Source: Syngnathus acus (Eukaryota; Chordata; Actinopteri; Syngnathiformes; Syngnathidae). From it: 64,000 nucleotides of DNA. The stretch is from contig NC_051104.1 of assembly GCF_901709675.1 (NCBI RefSeq), positions 3,205,501 to 3,269,500 on the forward strand, read 5' to 3'. The translations under genes were made by a program, and so were the position numbers. Below, piece by piece: positions 24,287 through 37,636 of the stretch (within the stretch, counting starts at the first letter, position 1; each line of letters begins with the position of its first letter). A model generated the notes under the pieces. It was not told the DNA's origin, ran no database searches, and saw only the letters and a list, made by a program, of their open reading frames with translations.

Positions 24287-24511
24287 GATATCATAATGCC
24301 GTCTGGGATTAACCGTTGACGTCATCTGGGAAATTCCATAATGTAAAAAGTACTTCTGCTTTTTGGACCATGCCCTCTCCTGGATTTACTAGGACCGCTC
24401 TTCTCCTCGTTGGGATTTAAAGTTTTGCCTTGGGAGAGTTGGGCAGCGGTGGCGGCCGCGCGGAAATTTGGCTCTGGGAGCGCCGGGCTAATCTTTGGAG
24501 ACGCCGCCGCC
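24287..24511 (+). other. cdh18: 5' UTR part of the cdh18 ATG exon, with upstream ATGs
   Basis: A strong polypyrimidine tract (T9 then GCTCTCTCCTGCAG) ends at 24286, making a very good acceptor. The following 225 bases lead to the ATG at 24512. Three upstream ATGs occur: 24296 (eight-codon frame with stop, ending 24319), 24341 (ATG directly followed by TAA) and 24370 (17-codon frame ending 24420). None is in frame with the cadherin without a stop. Such upstream ORFs usually lower translation of the main frame. Confidence 0.6.
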
Positions 24512-24748
24512 ATGAGGATAGCCGGCGGCACGGGTGGGCTCTACCCCGTCCTGGTGGTCTGCCTCTGCTTCATCCAGAGGGCCCACGGGGCCAGCCACCA
24601 CCCGCCCACCAGGGCGCTGGCCCGGAACCAGAGCAAACTGGCCAACGGGGAGACGGAGGTGCACCACAGGCCCAAAAGGGGCTGGATCTGGAACCAATTC
24701 TTTGTTTTGGAAGAACACATGGGGACAGAGGAGCAGTACGTCGGAAAG
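24512..24748 (+). CDS. cdh18: cdh18 coding exon 1: signal peptide, prodomain, start of EC1
   Basis: 79 codons ending in phase 0 before GTAAGC. Residues 1-26 form a signal peptide (hydrophobic core [10 protein letters not shown]). Residues 27-56 are a short propeptide with one N-glycosylation sequon (NQS), ending in the furin site RPKR. The mature protein starts at residue 57 with [23 protein letters not shown], carrying the two tryptophans of type II trans dimers. The ATG at 24512 is preceded by GCCGCCGCC, a good Kozak context, and matches the start position of known CDH18 proteins. The same frame stays open upstream to about 24410 but has no earlier ATG. Confidence 0.93.
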
Positions 24749-27700
24749 GTAAGCCTGAAAGCTTGAATCTATTTGAGTAGCTAACAAGGCTACGCTAACT
24801 AACAAGGCATTTCTCTGTCTACGAGCCAGTTGTCGCCATGCAGGAATTGTCAATCACGACACGTACATCCTCCACTAACAGCTCCGAGTGCTTTGTGAGT
24901 TGTTTCGGCAGATTTATTTCGAGGGCCAGAAGACTTGCGATTCGCTGACGTCTTTTGTTTTTGTGGAAGTGGCCCGCACGCTGTGCCCAGGTAGCTTGTC
25001 AGCATATTCCGCCTTCTTCTCGTCCTGTGATGTGGAAATGCGACTCCGCTTTGTCGAGCTTGTCATTAGGACGAGCGGCAGAATAGCCATGTTTTATTCC
25101 GCGTGATTAATGAAGTAGCCCCTCCACGTGATTAGAACCCGGGAAACAAAGTCATGTTTGCGCTCTCGCTGGCAAACGAAGCAGAGGACATCGACATTGC
25201 TCGGAATGTCATTTCCGAGTTGTCCGCGGCTGTGCTGGAAAGACACTCGTGGCGGCGGCGGCTCCTGACTCGGGCTGGCGAACCACGGGGAGTCGCTTAA
25301 GTCCTCTTGCTTTGCAGATTGCTCGCCCTTATCTTCACCCAAATGTGAAAATGTGTTTCTCCACTGCACTGATCATTATTGGAGGCGCTCAGGCGCAGGC
25401 TAATCCCCTCAACTGCGCCGCCAGAGCCGGAGAGACAGCACAGCCATTGCACATATGTCTGTATTCCAGCACGCTTTGAAAGCCGGGAAGAAAGAAAAGC
25501 GGCACCATGTGCTTGGCAACTATCACTTTGCGCCTCAAAAGTCTGTTGATTGAATCGACGGATGCCGGGCATCCTTGCCAGCCGGGGAAAGCCGCAAAGG
25601 AAGCTGGAAGCCTGTTTTTTGTTAACGCCATGGGAAGCGCAGACAAAATTCAGGTTCACCACAACAAGCCAATTTAATTCAGTAATCAACATTGAGTCAA
25701 ATTGTCCTAATGCTTTTGCAGCCAAAATAACTGCCAGGTCATTGTGAATAGTCCAAAAACAAAATGAAACATCAAAAACATGAAGCAGGTTTATTCACGT
25801 TTATCCACAAATGCTTTGCCAGAGCCGTGCAAAAGCCCACAGTGGATACAGCCATTAAAAAAAAAGAGGACATCGAATTGACATTTTGGCCAATCAGTCC
25901 GCCCGTGTTCAGCTAATTGGGGAAAAAAAAGGAAACACGACAAGATTGCTGACCAATGTTCCAAAAATGAGGACAAACGCGACATATTCATCTCAGCTTT
26001 GATGTAAGACTTGCAAGGTTTGGAGTTGGCTGAGTCAGCGCTGGCCACTGTGAGTTTTCTTTTTGTCTTGTTTTTTTAACATGCCGCGAGCTTCGACAAG
26101 CTGGCTCCGCAACTCACTCTGCGGTCTGCCGCTCGCTGACTAAATCCAAGCTGCGGTTTCCCAAACACTCTGCAATCACACTCCGAGAGTTGACGGCGCA
26201 GCACCGGAAAAAAAAACATTGTGGAAGACTGCCGACCTTGTTCACCACACTGTTTATTGGAATAATTCAACTGTTCCTTCCGATAGTCAACAACCCTATT
26301 TATGTTAGCTCGCCGGGCTAGCCAAAGGATAACCCCAAATTTAATTTGCGAGCGGGCTTCACATATGTGAGGTCGAAAAAAAAAACCGATTGAGCCACTT
26401 TGAGCACAAACCTTATTAAGGAATCAATTTGACATGCGTGTTGACATAGACGAGGCCTCCAGATGGTGAGCAAATAAAACAGAGAGGAAATCAAAAGCTA
26501 ACGATGTGAGCCGCCGCTTGAGTGGCCTGCGGGGCAGGAGGACCCTCAATTAAGCCAAAGATTGCTTTGGCTACAAAGCCGAGCTTTCTGCTGTTTGTTT
26601 TGAAAGCTCCGTTTGCCCTTTTGTTTCCGCATTTCCGTCAATGATTGGCAAATTTCGGACCGACAAATGGCGCCGCTCGACTTTACAGTCAGTCAGTGGT
26701 TTTGATGTGCAAGGAAAAATTTGAATAGAATGACATTTCGTATCGCCTCAAAGTGGAAATGGGAATTTCCTCATCAACACCCGCCCCGCATTGTGCATCC
26801 AGCCTCTAAACGCTGATTTAAAATTCTCTTTCTTCATGCAAAACGCATCAAGTCCTCGCGAGTCACTTTGTTGTTGCGGAGAAACTCAAAGGTTGAAGAA
26901 GATGGGCTGCCACCGGCGCCCAGCTGAGATTTGCGACAAGGAACAAGGGCCTCCTCCTCCTCCCCCTCCCCTCCTCTTCCTCCTGACGTTTCCATATGCG
27001 CAGCCAAAACACAAGTACTTTTTTTCTTCTTCTTCTTGTGTTGTGCTGCGTTGCCCCCCTTGCACACGCCGCGATGTGACAGTTGCCTGATTCTGTCACA
27101 GGGCAACGCGTTTGAAGACGTATGAATAAAACATAGCAGGCACCTCCTCGGCAAGGAACACGAGACAAGACGGAGGGCGACGCACCTCACCCGGCGGGAC
27201 TTTAGTTACTTTAGCAACACTGAAACAAAATTTAAATCCCAACAAGACAAAATCAAATCCATGCATAACTCTGCGTGCTTCTTCTGCCCAGATGATTCAT
27301 TTTAGCAGGCAGATTTAGCATTTCACTTGCTCAAACGAGCTTTTGCCAGTTCCAATGTGTGTTTTTTGGAGAAACGTCTGCCAGCGTGGTTCATCCACCC
27401 GACACCGAAACACGCCGGCTCGGTGACGGAGCTGTCATTCCCCAAATGCATCCGGCCTCCCTTGAAAGGTGTCAGTGGGGATTAGGGGACGCCTCGTGGG
27501 GATTAAAAATGTTCTTGACAGAATGGCCGCTTCACTTTGCTTCTTGGTGACGGCCCGCTGAGCGACGGTAAAATCGTGCAGGCAACATCTTCAAAGTTGT
27601 GCATACACTTTTTGCCTCCCCGTGTAAACGCACGCATATTTACCAAACTGCATTTTTGCCTGTCTGGATGTGTTGCTCCACCGTTTGTGTAAATATCCCA

Positions 27701-30700
27701 TGGGACGATTAAAGGAATCTCTTATCTTATCAAGCACTGTATACACCTCTAATAGTAAGTAATGTTCCTCTAATGTGCCAAAATTGCTTTTGCACTGGAC
27801 GTAGACTCAGAACTGAGCACGTATTAGGAAGAATGAAAGCTTGCCGTCGTTTTCTTCTGTCTGGTGGCGATAGGAACACAACTGAGTATGTAACAACCTC
27901 ATTATGGCGACACGATGACTCATCTCGTCAGTGCAAGCGGCAGACGATGATCGCGCTCGTCCGTCCTCTCGGTGACCCTCGGACAGACGCTCATTTGTGG
28001 CCGGGCTTAGCGTGAGGGCGGCGAATCAATTGCGAGCCAGCCGCCGAGACGTCGGCGAGCCGATTGAGAGGCGGCGATCGGACAATCGACGTGGAAAGCA
28101 AGTAATTAAATCTTCTTGAGTGAAGTGGAAGAGCTGAAATAAATCAAAAGTGAAGCCACTAATTGCAAATATGAAGACATCGTACGCATCCGCAAAAAGC
28201 TCTCCCCACCCTTTTCTTTACTCTTAATAAACACGCTACGGCATGACATCTGAGCAACAAGGAAAATGTGATGGCAAAATCGGATATTTCCAAAGAATTT
28301 GGGAGTCCCTAGCAGTATGTAGCCTGTATGCACTTCCATGGTGACACCAGCCAGGCAAAATAAAAATAAAAACTCTGACATCATGAAAGTGGCGCTCTAA
28401 CTGCGGTCATTTGACTCATCTGTGAATCATCATCCTGATTGGTATCAAACATCCCTTGGTCAAAATGATCCACAAAATCAAAGTGCGAGCCTTGTGGTCG
28501 CGTTTCTTGAATGATGACTCTGAAATGACGCCTCTTAAATTGTCACTTTACAGCCAAATGCTCTGCAATTCAACCCAATCATATGTTGTTGTCCAGCAAT
28601 CCAGTTTGTTGAGTCGACTTTGAGTCGTAAGCCTGGATCGGCCATTTTTATGGCCTACTTATCCCTTTTTGCGACTGAGGCGCTGGCGATGATGCCGCTT
28701 TACGAGAGGAAATAACGGCGGCCGGCGGAGAGTAGATTCACCACGCACGTGGATGAGACAGATGGCATCGATCAGAAGCGCAGATGACGACAAGCGTCCG
28801 GCCGGGTGTTTGGCAGCATGGCGAGTTTGAAGCGAAGGAAGTCGGATAAGTGAAGGTCGCGGACGATTTGATCTCGTCGTCATCATTTTGAGGCGACCGA
28901 GCAAAATTTGCAAAGTGATGTTATAGTGGCCAAATCTAATCAAAAGTCATCGTTCCGTCTTAATTCCGATAGATCCTGTTCTATCGGCTCAAATCGTTCT
29001 CTTTTTTATTTCCTCCTGTTTTCTCTGCAAGACTTTATATCCCCGTTGAAAGCTAATAACATTCCGCTGGACCTTGTGAAATTTTCCGCATGAGCAAAAT
29101 TAATCACCCACATGTCAGGCTCCCCGCGCGGGCCAATGATCGGCGGGATTTAAAAGAATGCGGCAGAAAGTTAGCCGCCGGTCCATTTTGCTTTCAACTG
29201 TGATTAAGGACGTAAACAAGCACAGTGAGGTCAGACTCATAAGTGCGCTTTTGGGGAATTGTGAGAACGCAGCGCACCACCGCTCATGATGACTGCCGCT
29301 AATGACTAGCTGTAATGACTAATGCGAATGATTAGTGCTAATGTTCCTTACTTGTTAAATAACTCTGATTTGGGGGGGAGTCTCATCAGTGGGCCCGTAT
29401 TCCCAATTTGAAAAGAAAGTCAAGCTTACACACTTGAAGTCAAAAAGAGGAAGTTCAGCAGTCAACATTAGCCAACAAAGTTAGCCCGAGAAATGAAAGC
29501 GAGTATGCTACTGTAACGTTAGCCAGCTAGCATAACCACAAGACACCGCTCGTTCAACTTGAGTTTGCGTACCGTTAGCATTGGTCAGTGAGCATAATTA
29601 TTTGCTTATTTGTCGGGAACACAATGTAACATGACCCAGCTAGCCTTAGGCAGCTAACATCATCGTGTAGTCCCTTTATTTTCCACTTGCTTGGACATGA
29701 CCGCGGTGCGTAGGTGACTCAGCCTTGGAGGCACCGCCTGGTTTGCACCTCCACGCTGAGCCAAGCCGGCAGCCAAAGTAGTAATTACTCTCTCATCTGG
29801 CCCTCCGTCACACCATCTTGCTGTTTTTCGCTCGCCTTCCCCTCTTTCCGCCTCTAAGTGCCTTTCAAAGAGTGAGGAAGCCTCAAGTTTGATCTCCAGC
29901 CCATGAATAATTTACGCGGGCCGCACCAATGTTTATTTTCCGGGCCCTCCAAAGACTCGCGGGAAGCTCGTTAGGGATGAGACGGAGGTGCGTGGAGAGG
30001 AGCCAAAAGCGCCACCAGGAAGAGAAATGCACCAGCATGTTTGAAAAGCCACATATTTCATGTCCAAATAGAGAGCAGGCAAACTTTGCCGCTCCGAGGC
30101 TTTGTTGCATTTTTAAAGCAGAGGGTATTTGGACATGAGTAAAAAGTTCAAATCTTTATTTGTTTTCAAAAGTGTTTTTTAATTTATAATCCATTTAGCT
30201 CCATGAATTCAACTAAAATGCCCAAAAGCCTCAAAATGTAAAAAATTGAATGTTTGTATTCAATTTATGTTAAATAATGAAGCCATTTCATTAAAAAGTG
30301 GTCAATGTACTCATGCCAATTCTTGGCGCATCTTGGCAAATTAAAAAACGGCCCATGGGCCTTCTGCAGCCCGCCCCCATTCGAGACAGTTTAGGGAGTA
30401 AATGCGTTCATCCTCTTGGTATCAATTAGAGCACAACTTTTCAATAAAGCCCCCTAACACGACTCCCCGAGGATCGTCTGCGGGCATGAGAGACAGTCGA
30501 GTACGGAGCAGTGTGTCGTCTCAGCTCGACGTCAGCAGAATTATTCGTCGGAAAGGTGCTGCGGGGTGCCGCTGAGTTGACGCCGTAAAAACAATAAAGC
30601 AAAGGGACCCACGCAACTAATGCGGCTTCACACTGGCTCATTTAAATAATTTCTTTCTTGCATTTTCTTCACGATTAAAATCAGTTGCCAGGTGTCTTAT

Positions 30701-33700
30701 TAACACTAAACCCCCCAAGAAAGATTTCTTGTCTTGTTGAAATCAGGGATTTTGTAGAGCCCCTTCTCACATACAGTAATCCCTTGTTTATCGCGGATAA
30801 TTGGTTCCAAAAACCACCCGCGATAAGTGAAATCCGCAAAGTACGGTCACCAACAAGAACTACTGGGCAGGCTAACGAGTTAGTGGAAAGATGCTAATTC
30901 GTGATCGTGCTAACACGCGAAAACGGACTTCTAAAGGAATGAAAATGAACGTTTGGAGCAATACTACATTGTCCTAAAGGTTAGACACATGTTTCCTCAA
31001 TTTAGACGTTTTATTTTGACTTTTAAATGTTTTTTTTAACTTGGGAAAAAAATCTGCGATGTAGTGAAGCCGCGATAAACAAAACGCGAAGTCGCGAGGG
31101 ATCGCTGTAGTATAAAAGAAGCATTTGAACCCTCTCTATTTCACTTTGAAGAGAAAACGGCCACATTCTCCTGACAATCCAAAACGTTGCTCGCGAACTT
31201 GAGGAAGAGAAGTCCGTGCGGCATTTTTAAACGGCAGATTTTTCACACCTGTCTTCCCAAATCCATCTACTTGTCAGTTGTAAGCCCCGTGACAGCTGCT
31301 GCTCACTTTTAGAAGTAAATTTACTCACGTTGCCCATATAAGTACAACGGGCAGGCCGGTGTGTCATTTCAAAACGGATATCAATCCTTTTGTGCTTTTT
31401 CTCTTTGGATTTTGTGACTTCGGCATCAATTGTGTCCAATTTGATGTCAATAAAAACAAACTTGAGTCCTGGTGGTTGTCAGTTAATAACAGCATCATCT
31501 GTAAGAACGTCTGATTTGAGGAGAAAATTGACGGCAGGAGCAGAAAGTGAATGAGCTCCATTGAGCCCTTGGAGGCTTGACTTGTAATCTGGAGCTTCAG
31601 AACCATCAAAACACTTCTCATCCTCAAAGTTGAAGTTGAGCCGGGCAGACTTTTGTGCTAGCAAGGTGGCGTGCATCTTGGACTGCTTGTCATTCTATTT
31701 TCCCCTTGCAGCTTCACTCCAACTCGGACAAAGGCGACGGGACGGTGCGCTACATTCTGAGCGGCGAGGGTGCGGGGACCATCTTCCTGATCAACGAGGT
31801 GACGGGAGATATCCACGCCACCAGGAGCCTCGACCGGGAGAGGAAGTCGCACTACGTGCTACACGCGCAGGCCCTGGACCGCCACACTGAGGAGGCACTG
31901 GAACCAAAGTCGGAATTCATCATCAAGGTCCAGGACATCAACGACAACGCGCCGCAGTTTCCCGACGGACCCTTCGCCGCCACCGTGCCCGAAATGTCCG
32001 ATGTGGGTAAGTCAACAGAAAATGGATTGTTGCGCAAGTCGGAATAGTCGTTTCAAACAAGTCGTTACCCGATTTTTGACTTTCTGGACCTGAATTTGCC
32101 ACCTCTGCAATTCAGGTACTTCAAGTCTGCCTCCAGTCCTAAATCTGAAAATGTGTCAACTTCAGTGAGTCTGGCTCCGATTCAAATCATTAGCCCGTCT
32201 GTGGTTGTTGATGCTTGCACTCAGTTTGAGAGCTGAAAGCCGTTGCGGGACGTAATTGGCCAGCCACTCTTCGTGCCTCCCAAATGGGAAGACCTTTGGA
32301 AAGCACTCTAACAAAGCGAGGAAGTCCAAGAAAAGCTTGCCCCCACCTTGCATGCCTGGTGTGGCAAGCGCATCTATTTTTTATTCTCCTTTTGTTCTTT
32401 CGTGGCGGCCAACAAAAGAGGTCCTCTTCTCGGTCCAGCGGCTTCATCGCCTCGTAGCGAATGGCGTCGCACGTTGTACGAATTTTTAAAAGCTGCACTT
32501 GCCACTATCCCTGCAAAGCAGCCTCAAAATACACAACGAGGAAAAGCGGAAATGTGTTTATGGGCTTTGAGAAGGAATTGGAGGAGAATGGAGGTGGCAA
32601 ACCTGACGCAGTCTGTTTTGTTTTTAAATAAGAATTTCATGCGTTGACGGCATGCTGTGAATGCCTCCTCTAGACTCGACCTTTTATTTCTTGTTATTCT
32701 GTGTGGCTGATCCTTTAAATCTTCCTTCTGTCCGTGGCGGTGCAGATCACACATTGCATAGCAAGTTTTTGTGCTCACAATGCAGTCATTATAAAAAAAA
32801 AATTCCTGAACCACTCTGATGGCAATTCTGTTGAAGTAAAGTCCTTGCCGGGTTTCTTTATGATGACAGCCGTTCTTATGTTATGTGAGGACGCCAGGAA
32901 ACGGAATATTCTATAAATGTGGTGATTGTATTGAAAGAGGGCTTAGAACGCAACCTTGAAGCACACCATTTTGAGTGTATTCAAACACGTAAGTGTACCT
33001 AATGTTGTGGCCAGCATGTATCTTCCTGCTCCAAGTGGCAGTGTAGAAATGAAGCCACGCTGAGCAAATGTCTATTAATTATGCAAACATCAACAAAGCC
33101 GCCGGCGCCCTGTTAATATACAGTCGATACGTGGCAGCGCGCTCTCATGTGTATTCATGCAGACAAGGCGACAGCGGCTGTCGTGTGAAATCGCAGCAAA
33201 AATGCTGCAATGGCTTTTTTCGTGTGAAATGCGTTTGTCAACATCCGCAAACAAATTGCAACGCCAACATCAATTTGGGATTGGTTGGGTTGGGCATCCA
33301 GGAGCAAAATCTCATTTCTCTGTTGGCAACCTGCTCCGTCGTTGACTCTCGCTCTACTCTTCACAAGAACGATTCAAGACTTGCGTAATATCCTTCTGCC
33401 AGTGGCAAGTCACTTCACTATCAAAACAGACACTCGACAAGACAATTTTGGCGATGCGGTCGAGGCGTCGAGGAACGAGCGGTTCAGAACGTTGCAACCA
33501 CTTCCACCCCATGTGCTTGAGATCTCTTGTTTGCATTTGCTTGTGACTTGTTAGTTTGCTTCCCCCCATCCCGTTGGATTCCCCTTGACTGTCGGTGGCT
33601 TCATGCTAGCTACGCTAACCGAAGCGGTGGCAGGCCGCTGATGACACAAGGGAGGAAATCAAGGGGCGTGAAGGGGGAGGTAATTAGCTGCGTCTCCCCG

Positions 33701-34005
33701 TCCCCGGCCAATGCTAATCTCCGTGACAGTAGCTGCTCTTAATCGTGCGTCTCCAATGCCTTTCAGAAGATGCAGACATAGGGGCGTCCCACGTCTTCCG
33801 GGGTGAGCTCACGTGCTAATGGCTGCTCGGCTACGTCACGCTTTTAGCGCTTAGCTCAATAAAAGTGGGCGAAAACGACTCTGGCTGGAAAACAACCTGT
33901 TTGTTGGAAACCATTGATGGACAAAAAAAACCCAATTGGTCTTGGCATTTCAAGATTACAAATAGGACACAATGAACAGGTTTCTTTAGTGCTGCAAGAG
34001 TCCAT

Positions 34006-34043
<38 letters not shown>

Positions 34044-37000
34044 CATTTATTCATTTATTTACTTACTTATTGATTGATTGATTGATTGATTTTTCAGTTT
34101 ATTTATTCATTCATTCATATATGTATTTATTTATTTATTTATTTAGGCACGTCAGTGCTGCAGGTGACAGCCACCGACGCGGACGACCCCACGTACGGAA
34201 ACAGCGCCCGCATCGTGTACAGCATCCTCCAAGGGCAGCCATATTTTTCCGTGGAGCCCAAAACAGGTAAGCTAGCTCAACAGTACAAATGTGTTCAGAC
34301 CAAAGTAGATATACTCGTAAACAGTTAATTACAGTGTGAGCATTTGAGTGTCCTCGAATGTAGGGAGAAAAGGTTCCGCGTCCTCAGAAAAAGAAATAGC
34401 CAATAAAAGTACAAAATGGAAGCCAGTAAGAAAACTATTTGTACTTTGTGACTTGCCGCCAGCACCATGAGAAAGAAGCTCAGGATGAGACCTCGGCTGC
34501 AGTGCTACACCGAGCACCACAATGATAAATATAATTATATAAGGAACCTTTTCCAGCCTGAGAGGCAGATTTTTTCTTTTTTTTTTTTTTTTAAGTGGCG
34601 AAAAGCAGCAGGAGCCCGAAAAGATGTTTTGTGCCGCAGAAAAGCGATTAAATGTAATGGCGTCCTTAGTGCTGCCGACTGGTGCGATGGGAAAAAAGGC
34701 ATCGTCACCAAGCTGCCTCTTTGTCAGCCTGCCGTTAAAAAGGCGAAAAAGCGCAGCCGACAAAGAAACAAGTGGTGGTTTTCCCGAATCAACCTGAACC
34801 GGGCCGCACTCGGGAGCTCACCTCTCATGCGTGGCCGTCGCTTTCCATGACTCCTTTGCATGCGCTGACTCAGCGACTAGTCCGAACCGTAATTCTCGCT
34901 GGGGGCGTGCGAGAGACTGGGCACGCGATGGAAGGCCAGCTGCACATTGCGCACACACACACACACACACAAGTAGCCTGTTGTTTTTCCGCCACCGGCC
35001 ATTCACCTCATCCCTCAAATTAGCACGCATGGAAGTACACAAGAAGATGCGGAGGAGGAAGTGGAGCTTGCGTGCCACTTTGTTCTCATCTTGACGCGAC
35101 CTCTTCGTGGCATCCCGTTCCTCGCCTTGGTCCGCTTTGAAATTTGATGGACAGCAGCATGTCCCGCCTGCTTGTTGATCCAACTTTAAAAAAGTCTCAA
35201 GCTTCAGCTGTCACAAATTCCAAAAGTCATAGCAAACATCACTTTCAAGCAAGTCACTCGGTTGAAGGCAAATCGGAAGCCACATCATCCAAAGGCTCTA
35301 GTTGAAAAGACGACCGACTTTGGTGCTGTGGTAGCTCGAAGCCAGCATTGAAAATGATTGCACCCAATATTGATCCAGACTTGGTTCATCTCACCAAAAC
35401 ACTTGCATTGCGGCGACTCCGTTGTCACGTAATACGTCTTCATTTAGCCGGCCGCGTGTTTCTTAATGTAGCTGAGTCACAAAGATGTTCTTGCCTCACT
35501 GTGACGTTCATTAAAATTTTAAAAATGTCGCAGATGCTTTGCATAGTTTTGTTTATTGCCATGTCAGACATTCTGTGTAATTTTGTTTTGTCAAAATTGA
35601 ATTGCCCACCATATGGAGTAGCTATTGTTGTTCATGCTAATAAGCTAGTAGCCTCTTTGCTAATTGGCCTTAAGGAAGTGCTTTGTTTGCTCAGCACGAT
35701 TGTGCCCTACTCGAGCTGGTTTCAAGTCATGAAGTCTGACTCGGTCTTCATTCCAAGTTACAACCCAGAACGCAAGGCAACTTGGACAATGATCAATAAA
35801 CACAATTACATCCGTCTGAAGCTGCCGGTCATCGGCTTGTGCGCTTCCTCACGGCAGAAGCTCATCTTCTCCTCTCGGAGAACCGCCCCCTCCCCTCCCC
35901 GAGGCCTCCCGCCTCCTAAATAGGCTAATTTCTCTGCTGATCTGGGATTTGCCGGCGTACAAGTTTACCGAAGGATCTGACACAGATGGAGGCCGCCACA
36001 CTTTGCCTCAAGCATCGAGCTGACGTGCCATCAATCAGCCAACTTTTCTTTTTTTTTAAGGATGTCAAACCATGCGAGCCCTCGATCGGGTAAAGCTAAA
36101 AAAGAACTTTAATTGCCATCTCGCTTTAGCCGCCAGGGCGCAACACCCACGGATAACGTGGAATTGGACGGGACGGGATTCCCGAAGACGGAGATTGAAG
36201 GGCGCTTGAGTAATCTCCTCTAACCTTTTGTTCACCAACCGGGAGATTGTCCTGCTTTAGAAGTTTGCAGCCAGACAAAGAGGTGGATGGCGTGATGGTA
36301 TCAGCATTAATAGAGTAGGGAGGTTGGCTAAGAGGCTAACCACCTCGCTACGTCAAATTGGCCCCGATTCAAGCGAGTCGACTCCTTCTCAATTATTTTC
36401 TAAATGAACCCACGGCCCTCAGCAGAGATTTTGTGGGCGGCATCAGTGAGTTCAAAGCTCACGTTACCTTGTTTCCATCCTCTGTGAAAACTACAAGGGC
36501 GCATTGTGGCACAATTCCGCTTCAAAGTGAAACGCTTTTTTGTTCAGCAAAAGCGACGGCTGGCAGAATCGATGTCCATTTCTTGACGGCATTTGCTGCT
36601 GTTTTCGTTCAGTTCGCTACGAATAGACTTCCAACGCTGTTAGCTAATAATTAATGGGAGGCCATGCTGTTTCTTGGCATTTCCATTCTCGAATGTGTGC
36701 GGCTCCAACTGCGTCTTAGAATTTGGAACCTTTCAAATTTGTTCCTCTAATTCAGTGGTTCTTAACCTTATTGGAGGTACCGAACCTTGCCAGTTTCATA
36801 TACGCATTCACTGAACCCCTCTTTAGTGAAAAATACAATTATTTTTTTTCAAATTCAAGACATACCGTATTTCTGCACTATAAGGCGCACCTAAAAACCT
36901 CCAATTTTCTCAAAAGCCTTATAATCAGGTGCGCCTTATATATGGACCAATATTGAGCCACTACAGCAGGCGTGTCCAAAGTCCGGCCCGCGGGCCAAAT

Positions 37001-37539
37001 GTATATATCTTATATATGGACAAAGTTTTAAAATGGGCCATCATTGAAGGTGTGCCTTATAATCCGGTGCGCCTTATATAAGGACAAAGTTTTAAAATGG
37101 GCCATTCATTGAAGGTGCGCCTTATAATCCGGGGCGCCTTATAGTGCAGAAAATACGGTAGATCTTTTTTACTGATGCACAAAATGAGCCATGCATGAAC
37201 TCACAACACTGACTTCTACTGTTGCTTTTGCGAGATTAGTTCAGATATGCGTCATCACATGATAATCGATTGAACCCAAGTTAAGAACCACTGGTCTAAT
37301 TGAATATTTTGGTTTCGTACTTTGGAGGCAAGAAAGATTGTGAGTGCCGTTTAAGGAGGTAATGCCAAAAAATGGCCGTGTGCGTTTCTATCATTGGTCG
37401 AGATCCTGCCGGCAAGTGACGCAGCGTAAACCATGAGGTCATGGGTCACTGTGCATGCAGTTAATTAGGTCGGCAGCTTCTGGAGTGCACGGCCGCTCTG
37501 TGATTATAATGTTGTGAGGAGTGGAATAAATAAAGAGGC

Positions 37540-37636
<97 letters not shown>

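Noticed and set aside
24410-24511. N-terminal extension of cdh18 beginning near 24410
   Set aside because: There is no ATG in that frame before 24512, and known CDH18 proteins begin at the equivalent of 24512.
33831-34046. Asn-Gln-Ser-Ile repeat frame on the - strand
   Set aside because: Product of the GATT microsatellite in intron 2.
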